From positions 55,836 through 119,835 of the forward strand of contig JAOADG010000012.1 of the NCBI GenBank assembly GCA_026417415.1: a DNA stretch of 64,000 nt. Direction: 5' to 3'. This document shows positions 17,116 through 25,850 of this stretch, one piece after another; the first letter of the stretch is position 1; each line of letters opens with the position of its first letter. Source of the DNA: a bacterium. Lineage in GTDB: Bacteria; Electryoneota; JAOADG01. The translations under genes were made by a program, and so were the position numbers. Below the pieces are notes generated by a model. The model worked only from the letters and a program-made list of their open reading frames with translations. It had not been told where the DNA came from and did not search any database.

Positions 17116-19281
17116 ATGAAAAGGCAATTCTTATTCAAGCAAAAATTATTTATACGGTTCTTCTTTTACACACTTTTAGGATTTATTTGGATTGGGTGTC
17201 AAACACTCAGTGAATCTCCTGCAGAAAAAAATAGGCCACCAATCATTTATAGTGTGTATTATTGGTCCAATGATTCCTTACGTGTGGAAGTGGGTGATAC
17301 GGTGACAATACAATGCAATGCAAATGATCCTGATAATGATCCCATCAGGTACAAATGGGAAGCATGGATGGGTGGAATTGTTGTTGATTCAACTTTTCGT
17401 GGAAGATGGTTGGCAATGTCAACAGATCTTACCATGTTGGACACCAATCGAGTAGATACGGCACACATTATCGTACGGGTTTCTGACCGATGGGCGACCA
17501 CGGTTGATACTGCAAAAATTATTGTTGCACCTCGTGGCACTTATGTACGTGGACCGCACGTAGATACACTTATAGTCGCTACAGATACAGTAGAAGCAAC
17601 AGATACACTCAACATTACCGCTAAAGTGAGACATACTTTTGGGTTTGCCACGCGTGCAACTTTTTGGGTTTTACCAGATAGTGGAGATTTGTTAAATGAA
17701 GATACGACATTTCGTTACGATTCAGTTCGTTCGGTAAAATGGGTTTCGCCGCGTACACCCAATCTATACACGATAGGTGTTACCCTTAAAGATACTACCA
17801 ATCGTGAATCAGTAAAATCAACAAATGTTCGGGTTGTACCGCTCGGCTTTTTTAATGTACCTCCTTCTATTGATAGTATTCGAGCAAATCCTGCCGTCAT
17901 TGCTCGAAATAGTACTTCAAGAATTGTAGCATACATTACCGATCGAGACGATTCGATTAGTAACCTAAATATCGTTTGGAGTGCAAGATATGGAACAATT
18001 TTAGTAGATACGACCAATCCTGCAGAAATCAATTGGACAGCACCAAATGATACAGGAGTATTTTATATTCGCGTTACTGCTTCCGATGCATTTCGAATGG
18101 ACACTGATTCAATTGCCATTCGTGTGACTTATTACGATCTTACCAATCAACCACCTGAAATTCTTACAATTCGTGTTACACCATCACCGGTAGTGCGAAG
18201 TACGATCGCTCAAGTGACTTGTACGGCAAGAGATCCTGATAACCGACCGCAACCATTAACCTATCAGTGGTTTACAAGTTGGGGAACTATTATAGGGAGT
18301 TCTACCGATAGCAACATAACTTGGCAAGCGCCGCAGTTTATCGGAAATTATTCCATTCGTTGCCAAGTATCAGACGGAGAACGTACAGATGTGGATAGCA
18401 TTTTAGTTCCAGTCGTTCATCCAATCAACTATCCACCTCAAATCATTTCTATTTCTGCTTCTCCAAGTAGAATGAATCCCTTAGATACTGTTTCATTAAC
18501 TTGTCTTGCTTCTGATCCGAATGGTGACGCTTTGTCGTATTTATGGACCGCAGATGATGGCACATTTTTAGAAAATGGATTTTCTACAGTAAACTGGATT
18601 GCTCCGCTTTTAGATGGGAACTATACAATACGATGTACGGTTAGTGATGGCATAAACTCTGTCCGTGATAGCATCATGGTTTCTGTTTCTTCTACTTTTC
18701 AAGAATTGTATAGCAGTTCGTTTAGCAGTGAACTTGAAGTAATCAACAATTGGAATGCGAGCGATACACTTTCAGTATTAAGCACTACTTCAGGAATGTA
18801 TATTTTGGGTTACAACTTCTCCACTTATTCAATGGAGATAACCGCACGCGGAAACAATAGTACTTTTGGTTTTCAATTACAAAATCGTTCATTTAACAAT
18901 GCTACCTATCAAATAGGGGTCAGTGCTTCGGATCGGAATTTTTCAAAAGCAGGTATGTTACCCAAGTTTGTAAACAATCGTACCTATCTCTATGTGGGTT
19001 TAAACTTTTCAAATTCAATGATTGAAGTGATTCAAGTAGTCAATGGTAGTTTAATTAGTTCAGTTCCAATTCCTTTTGTTTCAATGCAACCCAATCGTTT
19101 TTATACCTTATCCTGTTCCCAAATTGGAAACCAAATTCAAGTAAAACTAAACAATCAAATTGTTCACAACGGGAACATTCATAGTGCACTTGCAAACAGT
19201 GCTCCTTTTGGTGTTGCAGTGAATGGTGCACAAAATTCAGGTACTGTACTTTTTGACGATCTTTTGATCTTCATCCCATAA
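17116..19281 (+). CDS. Lipoprotein with tandem Ig/PKD-like domains and a C-terminal lectin-like domain
   Basis: A 721-residue protein. The ATG at 17116 is preferred because TTTTGGAG lies upstream; an in-frame ATG at 17053 is inside the preceding gene. The N-terminus KLFIRFFFYTLLGFIWIGC is a lipoprotein signal with cysteine about residue 35. About five Ig/PKD-like repeats follow (recurring DPDNDP or DPNGD, YxWxxxxG, W.AP...G.Y.IRC.VSDG), and the last ~190 residues resemble a LamG/concanavalin-type beta-sandwich ending FDDLLIFIP. Such proteins usually bind surface glycans or other proteins. As the last gene of the operon, with 34 bases to its neighbour, it may tether the polymer to the envelope. 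Confidence 0.72.
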   Translation: MKRQFLFKQKLFIRFFFYTLLGFIWIGCQTLSESPAEKNRPPIIYSVYYWSNDSLRVEVGDTVTIQCNANDPDNDPIRYKWEAWMGGIVVDSTFRGRWLAMSTDLTMLDTNRVDTAHIIVRVSDRWATTVDTAKIIVAPRGTYVRGPHVDTLIVATDTVEATDTLNITAKVRHTFGFATRATFWVLPDSGDLLNEDTTFRYDSVRSVKWVSPRTPNLYTIGVTLKDTTNRESVKSTNVRVVPLGFFNVPPSIDSIRANPAVIARNSTSRIVAYITDRDDSISNLNIVWSARYGTILVDTTNPAEINWTAPNDTGVFYIRVTASDAFRMDTDSIAIRVTYYDLTNQPPEILTIRVTPSPVVRSTIAQVTCTARDPDNRPQPLTYQWFTSWGTIIGSSTDSNITWQAPQFIGNYSIRCQVSDGERTDVDSILVPVVHPINYPPQIISISASPSRMNPLDTVSLTCLASDPNGDALSYLWTADDGTFLENGFSTVNWIAPLLDGNYTIRCTVSDGINSVRDSIMVSVSSTFQELYSSSFSSELEVINNWNASDTLSVLSTTSGMYILGYNFSTYSMEITARGNNSTFGFQLQNRSFNNATYQIGVSASDRNFSKAGMLPKFVNNRTYLYVGLNFSNSMIEVIQVVNGSLISSVPIPFVSMQPNRFYTLSCSQIGNQIQVKLNNQIVHNGNIHSALANSAPFGVAVNGAQNSGTVLFDDLLIFIP

Positions 19282-19302
19282 AGTTTGATGCTTAGCGAAA
19301 TT

Positions 19303-19911
19303 TTAGTGAGTACTGTTCTTTGAAATTGGATATTCGCTTTCGTAGTAAAGAAGTGCGCTGTCCTTTGCAAATGGATTAACAGCGGCTATTCCACCGGTTC
19401 GTACATGAAAAGGCATCCAAGGATTGGGCGGAAAATGCAAAGCATGACAGATGAAACAATTGATAGCACCTCGATGCGAAACAATGAGTGGAATTAAAAA
19501 TGTACTAAGTAAATCGTTGTAAAAGGATTGTACACGATGATACAGTTCTCGTTTGGATTCTCCGTTAGGATAACGAAAATCAAGATCATCGTACCGTATT
19601 TCAAAATTAGGGTATAACTTGAGAAATTCAGTTTGAGTTTTCCCTGATCGTTCGCCTATATTCCACTCATTTAAACGATCATCATAGTGTATAGGAATTT
19701 GATAATATTGACCAATCACTTGTGCAGTTTCTTTAGCGCGTTGTAAACATGAAGAGTAAATGATTTCCGGTTTGGGATGAAAAGGTGGAGAAGATAAAAA
19801 TGATTGCAATTGTTTTCTACCATCTTTAGACAAGGGAACATCGTGATGGCCTTGGGGAATAAGATTGGTATTGTGTTCTGTAGGGAAATGTCTTAGGATC
19901 CACCATATCAT
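19303..19911 (-). CDS. Histidine phosphatase (phosphoglycerate-mutase superfamily)
   Basis: A 202-residue branch-1 histidine phosphatase. The phospho-accepting histidine lies in LRHFPTEHN near the N-terminus (RHF where the family usually has RHG). SSCLQRAKETAQVIG supplies the conserved arginine segment, LNEWNIGERSG the acid, and VSHRGAINCFI the second histidine. The ATG at 19911 was chosen because GTGAGG precedes it; the frame extends 25 codons further up, but those would place hydrophobic residues ahead of the first beta strand that begins the fold. Substrate is unknown; relatives act on sugar phosphates, nucleotides such as alpha-ribazole phosphate, or proteins. The gene converges with the exopolysaccharide operon. 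Confidence 0.85.
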   Translation of the reverse strand: MIWWILRHFPTEHNTNLIPQGHHDVPLSKDGRKQLQSFLSSPPFHPKPEIIYSSCLQRAKETAQVIGQYYQIPIHYDDRLNEWNIGERSGKTQTEFLKLYPNFEIRYDDLDFRYPNGESKRELYHRVQSFYNDLLSTFLIPLIVSHRGAINCFICHALHFPPNPWMPFHVRTGGIAAVNPFAKDSALLYYESEYPISKNSTH

Positions 19912-20009
19912 TGCAAACCTCACGATTGGATAAAAATTGTAATTTATTATGAGAAGATAAAAAATTTCAGCTTTCTTTTTGTACATTGGTTAACTAATTA
20001 GGGTGTCGT

Positions 20010-21710
20010 ATGAGTCCTCTTAACAATGAAGTCATTTTGCCTTGGATATTTCCCCATTTTGACAGTTTACTGAGCAATGAGCCATTGCAAAGTTTACTGG
20101 ATCGATATTGCAAAGATGCTTGTGATTTAACGGGATTTACCAAAGCTGTTGCAGTTTCCATCGCAACAAATGCTGAAGCGGTTGGAATTTCCAACATTCA
20201 AGAAAATTTGCGAAAAGCGATTTTAGAAAATTTGCAATACAGTGGATCTGCATCCGATATGAATCCACCTGAAGCTTTGGTAAAACAATACCAAATGAAC
20301 AATAACTACATTAGTTTTATACCAGAAGAAAGCAATTCACCATTGCCGAAAACCATTTTATCAAAGGATTTTATTGCGAGAGGAACGTGGAAACCAAAAG
20401 ATGCTTTGTATTTATTATTGTATTCTGAAAATGGTGAATACCTTGGAAATTTAAGGTTAGCAGATCCGTCAGATTACAATCGTCCGAATTTTAACGATCC
20501 TGAAACCATACAGATTTTTAATGAGATTGCTATCGTGGGTGGAAGATTGATTGACTATTACTTGAGATGGCAAAGGTTAAGAGGATCTGAACTTTTGTAT
20601 ATGTATGCGTTTGACCAAACGAGCAATTTTATCATGCTAATCAATGATAAAGGACAGTTTTTACGCGCAAATTACGCCTTCAACGAATTTTGTCAGAATC
20701 ATCATACCAAAACATCAGATTTGATCAAGTTGATTAAAGCGCAAAATTCTAAGCAATGGGAGTACTTGATCAAAAATGCTGAAAGTGTGCATCTTACTCT
20801 AACCTTCAAACCCTTGGGTGCTAAAAGTAAACTTGAATTTGATATCGTTGCCAAACCTTTGATTCCAAATACCAACTATGCTTCTATATTAGAGTTGAAA
20901 CTCGTTTCAGATGAGAATAAAGAGTCAAAACCACTAGAGAAAACTAAATCTGAAAAGAAAACGAAAGCAGAAGAGAGTGAAGTAGAAACCTTTGAAAAAA
21001 GTTTAGAAGAAACTTCGTTTGAATCTGAAATTGAAGAAAAAAGGCATACTGCTGAAAACAATGCATCTTCGGCGTTACCACAGAAACAACAATCTGAATT
21101 AACATCAGAACAAATGGACATATTGATGGAGATATCCGGTAACATTGCACAACATTTGTCCATTGTATCTGGAAATGTAGAACTGATGAAGATGGACGAA
21201 AAGAATGAAACCCATCTGAAAATCATGGATATTATTTTAGTCGCTGTTGATCGAATCAATCAACAATTGCAAAAAATTCGTGATTTAGATAAAATTCACA
21301 ATAAACCTGAAATTGTCCAACACCCCAGAAAGTCAAAGCAGATAAAACCTAAAGGGGTTTTGTGTGTAGAAGATGAACCACAAATTCTTGAACTGTTAAG
21401 TGCTATTGTTAAGCAATGCAATGAAGAAGTGATTACCGCAGAAAATGGTAAAGAGGCATGGGAATATATCAGTCAAGGCAATTTACCTAAATTGGTAATT
21501 TCTGATGTACGAATGCCTTTCATGAGCGGTTTTGAATTGCTTAGAAACATTCGTAATTCTGAATTGAATATTCCAGTGATTTTAATTTCTGGATTTTGGT
21601 CAGAAGACACCATTCAAGAGGCAAAAAAATTAGGCGTTGTTGATTTTATGCCCAAACCCTTCCCAGTAGCAAAACTGATTCAACATATAAACAGTATTAC
21701 CAGATCCTAA
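20010..21710 (+). CDS. GAF-PAS-receiver signalling protein
   Basis: A 566-residue cytoplasmic sensor/response protein. Residues ~1-190 look like a GAF-type domain (starting ILPWIFPHFDSLL, with VGGRLIDYYL at its end), and ~195-300 is a PAS-like domain (LLYMYAFDQTSNFIMLINDKGQFLRAN). An acidic low-complexity linker runs ~300-365. A helical segment with NIAQHLSIVSGNVELM resembles a HisKA dimerisation helix, including a histidine. The C-terminal receiver (about 445-566) has VEDEP, the phospho-acceptor aspartate in LVISDVRMP, and a lysine in MPKPFP. There is no HATPase domain, so autophosphorylation is unlikely and a separate kinase would be needed. It overlaps the convergent malQ gene by four bases. 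Confidence 0.78.
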   Translation: MSPLNNEVILPWIFPHFDSLLSNEPLQSLLDRYCKDACDLTGFTKAVAVSIATNAEAVGISNIQENLRKAILENLQYSGSASDMNPPEALVKQYQMNNNYISFIPEESNSPLPKTILSKDFIARGTWKPKDALYLLLYSENGEYLGNLRLADPSDYNRPNFNDPETIQIFNEIAIVGGRLIDYYLRWQRLRGSELLYMYAFDQTSNFIMLINDKGQFLRANYAFNEFCQNHHTKTSDLIKLIKAQNSKQWEYLIKNAESVHLTLTFKPLGAKSKLEFDIVAKPLIPNTNYASILELKLVSDENKESKPLEKTKSEKKTKAEESEVETFEKSLEETSFESEIEEKRHTAENNASSALPQKQQSELTSEQMDILMEISGNIAQHLSIVSGNVELMKMDEKNETHLKIMDIILVAVDRINQQLQKIRDLDKIHNKPEIVQHPRKSKQIKPKGVLCVEDEPQILELLSAIVKQCNEEVITAENGKEAWEYISQGNLPKLVISDVRMPFMSGFELLRNIRNSELNIPVILISGFWSEDTIQEAKKLGVVDFMPKPFPVAKLIQHINSITRS

Positions 21711-23296
21711 AGATCAGAAGATGGTTGTGGGTAATTGTCTGGATATAGATATTTTGGTGGTTCAATAGGTACTCTTGAATACATTTCGTTTAGATCACGT
21801 AAACGAGCCATTGGAAATGGGTCAAGTTGAGAAAATTGCAATCTCCAACTCCAATTATTGTTAGATGTACCGGGAGTATTCATTCGTTCTGTAGAAGGTA
21901 ACGATAGGATATCTTGCATAGGTGTAATCGCAAAATGAGCATTGGAACGCCATATCGCGCGAATAAAATCCCAAGCAATATCGTGTCCTGAAACTCCTAA
22001 ATAACGTCTTGCAAAATCTTTTTCATGTTCTGAAGCTTCAGTTTCGTACCAACCCAAGGTAGTATTATTGTCATGGGTTCCTGTATAGGCCACACAGTTT
22101 TCTGGATAGTGATGTGGTAAAAATGAGTTGCTTCCATTTCCAAAAAAAGCAAACTGTAGAATTTTCATCCCGGGCAACTGAAAATGATCTCTAAGCTCGA
22201 TCACATCAGGAGTAATTAGACCCAAGTCCTCTGCAATCAGAGGAACTTTGTGAAAGGTATCTAAAACTTTTTGGATTAACCATTTACCGGGTGCTACAGC
22301 CCAAACGCCTTTGATTGCATTTTCAGACCCGTAAGGCACCGACCAATTTGCACTTAATCCTCGAAAATGATCGATGCGAATAAAGTCGCAATGGCATAAT
22401 AGACGACGAAAACGATTGATCCACCAATCAAAATTCGTTTCTTGGTGATAACTCCAACGGTACACAGGATTGCCCCAGAGTTGGCCGGTAGCGGAAAAAT
22501 AGTCCGGTGGTACACCTGCAACATAAATCGGATAACCATTCGTATCCGTTTCGAAAAGTTCTGGATGGCTCCAGAAATCGGCTGAATCATCCGATACAAA
22601 TAGGGGCATATCACCAATGATTTGGATATCGTGCAGATTAGCGAAGGTCCGAAGTTCTGACCATTGTAAATCAAAGAGAAATTGTTCAAATTTTGCTTGC
22701 TGTTTTTTTGTAAGAACATTTTGATCAGTGATCTGGTCCAATAATGTAGAAGAATATTTTGAATAGATACCCCAATCTCGCCAGTGCTTCCATTCAAAAG
22801 ATTCTTTGAATGCGATATACCAACTCCAATTTTCTAACCAATAACTTTCTTTTTGACAATAGTTTTGAAATTGCTCATAGATATCAGTTAAAATAGGATG
22901 GTGCGAAGCACTTTTTGATTGACCTGAGTTGGTAAGATGCACAAATCGTTTAAAAGCAATAGTAAGTAATTTTCTTTTTTGAATTTCTACAAAAGAAAAA
23001 TCAATTCTCCCTTCTGGAATTTTAGATTGATTCAATTCTTCTTGATTCAGTAACCCAAGTTCGTATAGTTTTGTAGGTGAGATAAAGAGAGGATTTCCAG
23101 CGAAAGCGGATAGTGCTGCATAAGGTGAAGCACCATAACCGGGCGGATTGAGAGGTAAAATTTGCCACAAACGGCATTTGGATTCGAATAACCATTGAAG
23201 GAATTGAAAAGCACCTTCACCTAAATCACCTATTCCAAATTCGCTGGGAAGTGAAGAAGGATGAAGAAGTATTCCACCTCGTCTTTCAGTAATCAT
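21707..23296 (-). CDS. malQ: 4-alpha-glucanotransferase (amylomaltase)
   Basis: A 529-residue GH77 enzyme that transfers alpha-1,4-glucan segments between maltodextrins or glycogen. Family motifs are clear: LHPSSLPSEFGIGDLG near the N-terminus, the nucleophile region IRIDHFRGL (about residue 305), the acid/base EDLGLITPDV, and TGTHDNNTTLGWYE containing the transition-state aspartate. QLWGNPVYRW is also typical. The length is the usual one for bacterial and plant-type MalQ without the enterobacterial extension. Its start codon is only 19 bases from the divergent tRNA-dihydrouridine synthase start, so any promoter must overlap that gene. No other glycogen or maltose gene is in the window. Confidence 0.95.
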   Translation of the reverse strand: MITERRGGILLHPSSLPSEFGIGDLGEGAFQFLQWLFESKCRLWQILPLNPPGYGASPYAALSAFAGNPLFISPTKLYELGLLNQEELNQSKIPEGRIDFSFVEIQKRKLLTIAFKRFVHLTNSGQSKSASHHPILTDIYEQFQNYCQKESYWLENWSWYIAFKESFEWKHWRDWGIYSKYSSTLLDQITDQNVLTKKQQAKFEQFLFDLQWSELRTFANLHDIQIIGDMPLFVSDDSADFWSHPELFETDTNGYPIYVAGVPPDYFSATGQLWGNPVYRWSYHQETNFDWWINRFRRLLCHCDFIRIDHFRGLSANWSVPYGSENAIKGVWAVAPGKWLIQKVLDTFHKVPLIAEDLGLITPDVIELRDHFQLPGMKILQFAFFGNGSNSFLPHHYPENCVAYTGTHDNNTTLGWYETEASEHEKDFARRYLGVSGHDIAWDFIRAIWRSNAHFAITPMQDILSLPSTERMNTPGTSNNNWSWRLQFSQLDPFPMARLRDLNEMYSRVPIEPPKYLYPDNYPQPSSDL

Positions 23297-23315
23297 AAAG
23301 GATAGTCCTATAATC

Positions 23316-24371
23316 GTGGATAAAAAGATACACTGGCAATCATTGCATCCTAATATACAACGTCTTTTTCAAAAGCAGGAAAGACCGATTGTAGTTCTTG
23401 CTCCGATGGAAGATGTTACGATAGTACCATTCAGAAAAATTTGTAAACGATATGGTGCTGATTTGGTTTATACCGAATTTATTCCTGCTGCTGGATTGGT
23501 AAGAGAAGTTGCGGCTTGCATAAAGAAACTGGAGTACCAAGATGAAGAACGGCCGTTGTCGGTTCAAATCTATGGATCAAATCCAATGGAAATGGCACGC
23601 GCTGCACGTATGGTGGAAAAGATCGTTCAGCCCGATTTTATTGATATCAATTTAGGTTGCCCTGTTAAAAAAATTGCTAATCGGGGTGATGGCGCAGGTT
23701 TGTTAAAACCAGATGGTTATGTGGAAAATCGTCTTTGTAGTGAATTGAATTTACCACCTAAAAACCTAAAAAATGTGTTGTGTGCTGTGGTGGATGCAGT
23801 AAGCACGCCAGTTACTGTGAAAATGCGATTAGGGTGGGATCATAAAACCATTTATGTAGTGGAATCGATGCAATGGTTCAAAGAATGGGGCATCCAAATG
23901 ATAGCCATTCATGCACGTACGAAACAACAAGCATATACAGGAAAAGCAGATTGGTCTTACATCAAACAAGCCAAACAAGCATCATCTTTACCGATAATAG
24001 GAAATGGAGATTTAACATCTGCAGAAATTGTTCTACAAAGAATTCAAGAAACCCAAGTAGATGGTGTGATGATCGGACGTGCGGCCATTACTGCGCCTTG
24101 GATATTTCGGGATGTGATCAATGTTTTAGAAAATAAACCGCCATTACCTCTCCCTGATCTTTCGTTTAGAGTAGAACAGTACTTAGAGATGATTTCTGAA
24201 GCGATCCCTGTGAAAGGCGAGTATAAAGCGGTGATTGAAATGCGAAAATATTTACATGCTTTTGTTGGAAATGAGTACGGCGCTGCAAGGGTACGTAAAG
24301 AAGTGATGCAATACGATCGGTATAGCGATGTAAAAAAATGTTTAGAAAACTACGTTCTAGCAAAAAGATAA
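23316..24371 (+). CDS. dus: tRNA-dihydrouridine synthase
   Basis: A 351-residue FMN enzyme that reduces uridines in the tRNA D-loop. The TIM barrel starts at APMEDVTIVPFRKI. DINLGCPVKKI holds the active-site cysteine, VKMRLGWD and IHARTKQQAYTGKADW bind RNA and FMN, and GNGDLTSA and GVMIGRAAITAPWIF bind the flavin phosphate. The helical C-terminal domain follows. It belongs to the DusA/B/C superfamily; the subfamily, and so the exact tRNA position, cannot be named safely. The start was taken as GTG at 23316; an AAAGGA lies 13 bases before it, a long spacing, and an in-frame TTG at 23343 is an alternative. malQ diverges 19 bases away. Confidence 0.92.
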   Translation: MDKKIHWQSLHPNIQRLFQKQERPIVVLAPMEDVTIVPFRKICKRYGADLVYTEFIPAAGLVREVAACIKKLEYQDEERPLSVQIYGSNPMEMARAARMVEKIVQPDFIDINLGCPVKKIANRGDGAGLLKPDGYVENRLCSELNLPPKNLKNVLCAVVDAVSTPVTVKMRLGWDHKTIYVVESMQWFKEWGIQMIAIHARTKQQAYTGKADWSYIKQAKQASSLPIIGNGDLTSAEIVLQRIQETQVDGVMIGRAAITAPWIFRDVINVLENKPPLPLPDLSFRVEQYLEMISEAIPVKGEYKAVIEMRKYLHAFVGNEYGAARVRKEVMQYDRYSDVKKCLENYVLAKR

Positions 24372-24591
24372 ACTTCAAGACATCGTTAATTAATCCTAAT
24401 CAATCCAATGCAATAAAGGTATTCCTGATCAAAAAAGCATCAGAAGATACAAAATTTAATTCAATCAAATAGGACATTTTCACAATCCCTACCACAGATT
24501 ATGACCTCTAAATCAATTGGTTTATCACGTTTGTTTTTCACAATCAATTCATTGAACTGAACTCAGTTTACGATTTAACCGCTAAAAGAAT

Positions 24592-24619
24592 TTGCGTTTC
24601 TAAAATGACGTATTATATT
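24592..24619 (+). promoter_or_regulatory. Possible promoter of the 2-oxoacid dehydrogenase operon
   Basis: TTGCGT and TATATT are separated by 16 bases, and the second ends 45 bases before the E1alpha start codon. The rest of the 293-base gap from 24372 is AT-rich with no gene visible. Confidence 0.35.
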
Positions 24620-24664
24620 CCAACCACTTGGTTTAATCCACTGACTTGATAAAGGGAGAATTCT

Positions 24665-25828
24665 ATGCCCAATAAGGCAAAAACGGAACTTACGTCCAAA
24701 AAGAAAACAGAATCGTCCATCACGTCTGATTTTGTATTAAAGGTAGGCGATGGTGCATTGCTTTATGTAGCAGGTGGAGGTGCTAAACCAGCATCAGAAT
24801 TGGTGTTACCAGCAAAATTCCGACTTACCGATGACGAAAAAATTGACTTGTTGTATTTGATGAAAAAAACACGTGGAACAGAAAATAAAATCATCAAACT
24901 ATACCGACAAGGCAAGATTGTAGGTGGGGTCTATACCGGTGCTGGTCAAGAAGCAACCTCGGTAGGAACCGCATATGCATTAGAAAAAGGGGACTATTTA
25001 GTACCCATGCATCGTGATATGGGTTCACATATCGCCCATGGACAGGACTTACGGAAAATCTTTTCTCAATACTTAGGTAGAGTTACTGCACCTACGCGTG
25101 GAAAAGAAGGAAATATGCATATGGGTGATTTTGAAAAGAACATCACTTGTATGATTTCTCATCTTGGTTCCAATATGCCTGTCGCAGTAGGCATTGCATA
25201 CAGTTATATCCTCAGAAATGAAAAGCATACCGTGCTTACTTATATCGGAGACGGTGGTGCATCCATTGGTGATTTTCATGAAGCATTAAATTTTGCCTCA
25301 GTAGTCAAAGCACCGTTGGTACTATGTATTGAAAACAACCAATTTGCTTATTCTACCCCGACGCGTCAACAATACAATTGTACCCAATTAGCGGATCGTG
25401 CTTTGGCTTATGGAATACCCGGCTATGTGGTGGATGGTAACGATGTGGAAGCAGTGTATTCCGTTACCAAAGCATTAATTGAACGTGCAAGAGAAGGTGA
25501 AGGTCCTGCTTTATTTGAAAGTATTTCCATGAGAATGCACGGACATTCTGCTCACGATGACGCCTTTTATGTTCCCAAATCCATGTTTGAAGAATGGGCA
25601 AGGAAAGATCCAATTTTGAGATATCAAAAGAAACTGATGGAAGAGGACATTCTTTCAGAAGAGGAATTGGCGAAACTCGATCAAAGAGTGGAAACAGAAA
25701 TTGAAGAAGCCGCTGAATGGGCTTTACAACAACCAGAGCCACCTGCGTATGAAGCTGCATTAGGAGTTTATGCAGATGAAATGCCACAACTCTGGGCAGG
25801 ATATAGACCAAATCCAAAGTTAGTTTAA
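24665..25828 (+). CDS. pdhA: 2-oxoacid dehydrogenase E1 component, alpha subunit
   Basis: A 387-residue thiamine-diphosphate subunit of a pyruvate- or branched-chain-type dehydrogenase, which decarboxylates a 2-oxoacid and reductively acylates the E2 lipoyl domain. The ThDP motif runs from IGDGGASIGDF to CIENNQFAYS (about residues 195-225). EGNMHMGDF and MRMHGHSAHDD mark the active-site loops; the latter resembles branched-chain and acetoin enzymes somewhat more than classical pyruvate dehydrogenase, so the substrate stays open. A polar ~50-residue N-terminal extension precedes the core. It has an AGGGAG ribosome-binding site and begins a five-gene operon; E1beta follows after 22 bases. Confidence 0.9.
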   Translation: MPNKAKTELTSKKKTESSITSDFVLKVGDGALLYVAGGGAKPASELVLPAKFRLTDDEKIDLLYLMKKTRGTENKIIKLYRQGKIVGGVYTGAGQEATSVGTAYALEKGDYLVPMHRDMGSHIAHGQDLRKIFSQYLGRVTAPTRGKEGNMHMGDFEKNITCMISHLGSNMPVAVGIAYSYILRNEKHTVLTYIGDGGASIGDFHEALNFASVVKAPLVLCIENNQFAYSTPTRQQYNCTQLADRALAYGIPGYVVDGNDVEAVYSVTKALIERAREGEGPALFESISMRMHGHSAHDDAFYVPKSMFEEWARKDPILRYQKKLMEEDILSEEELAKLDQRVETEIEEAAEWALQQPEPPAYEAALGVYADEMPQLWAGYRPNPKLV

Positions 25829-25850
25829 ATCGTTTTTAGGAGGATATGAA

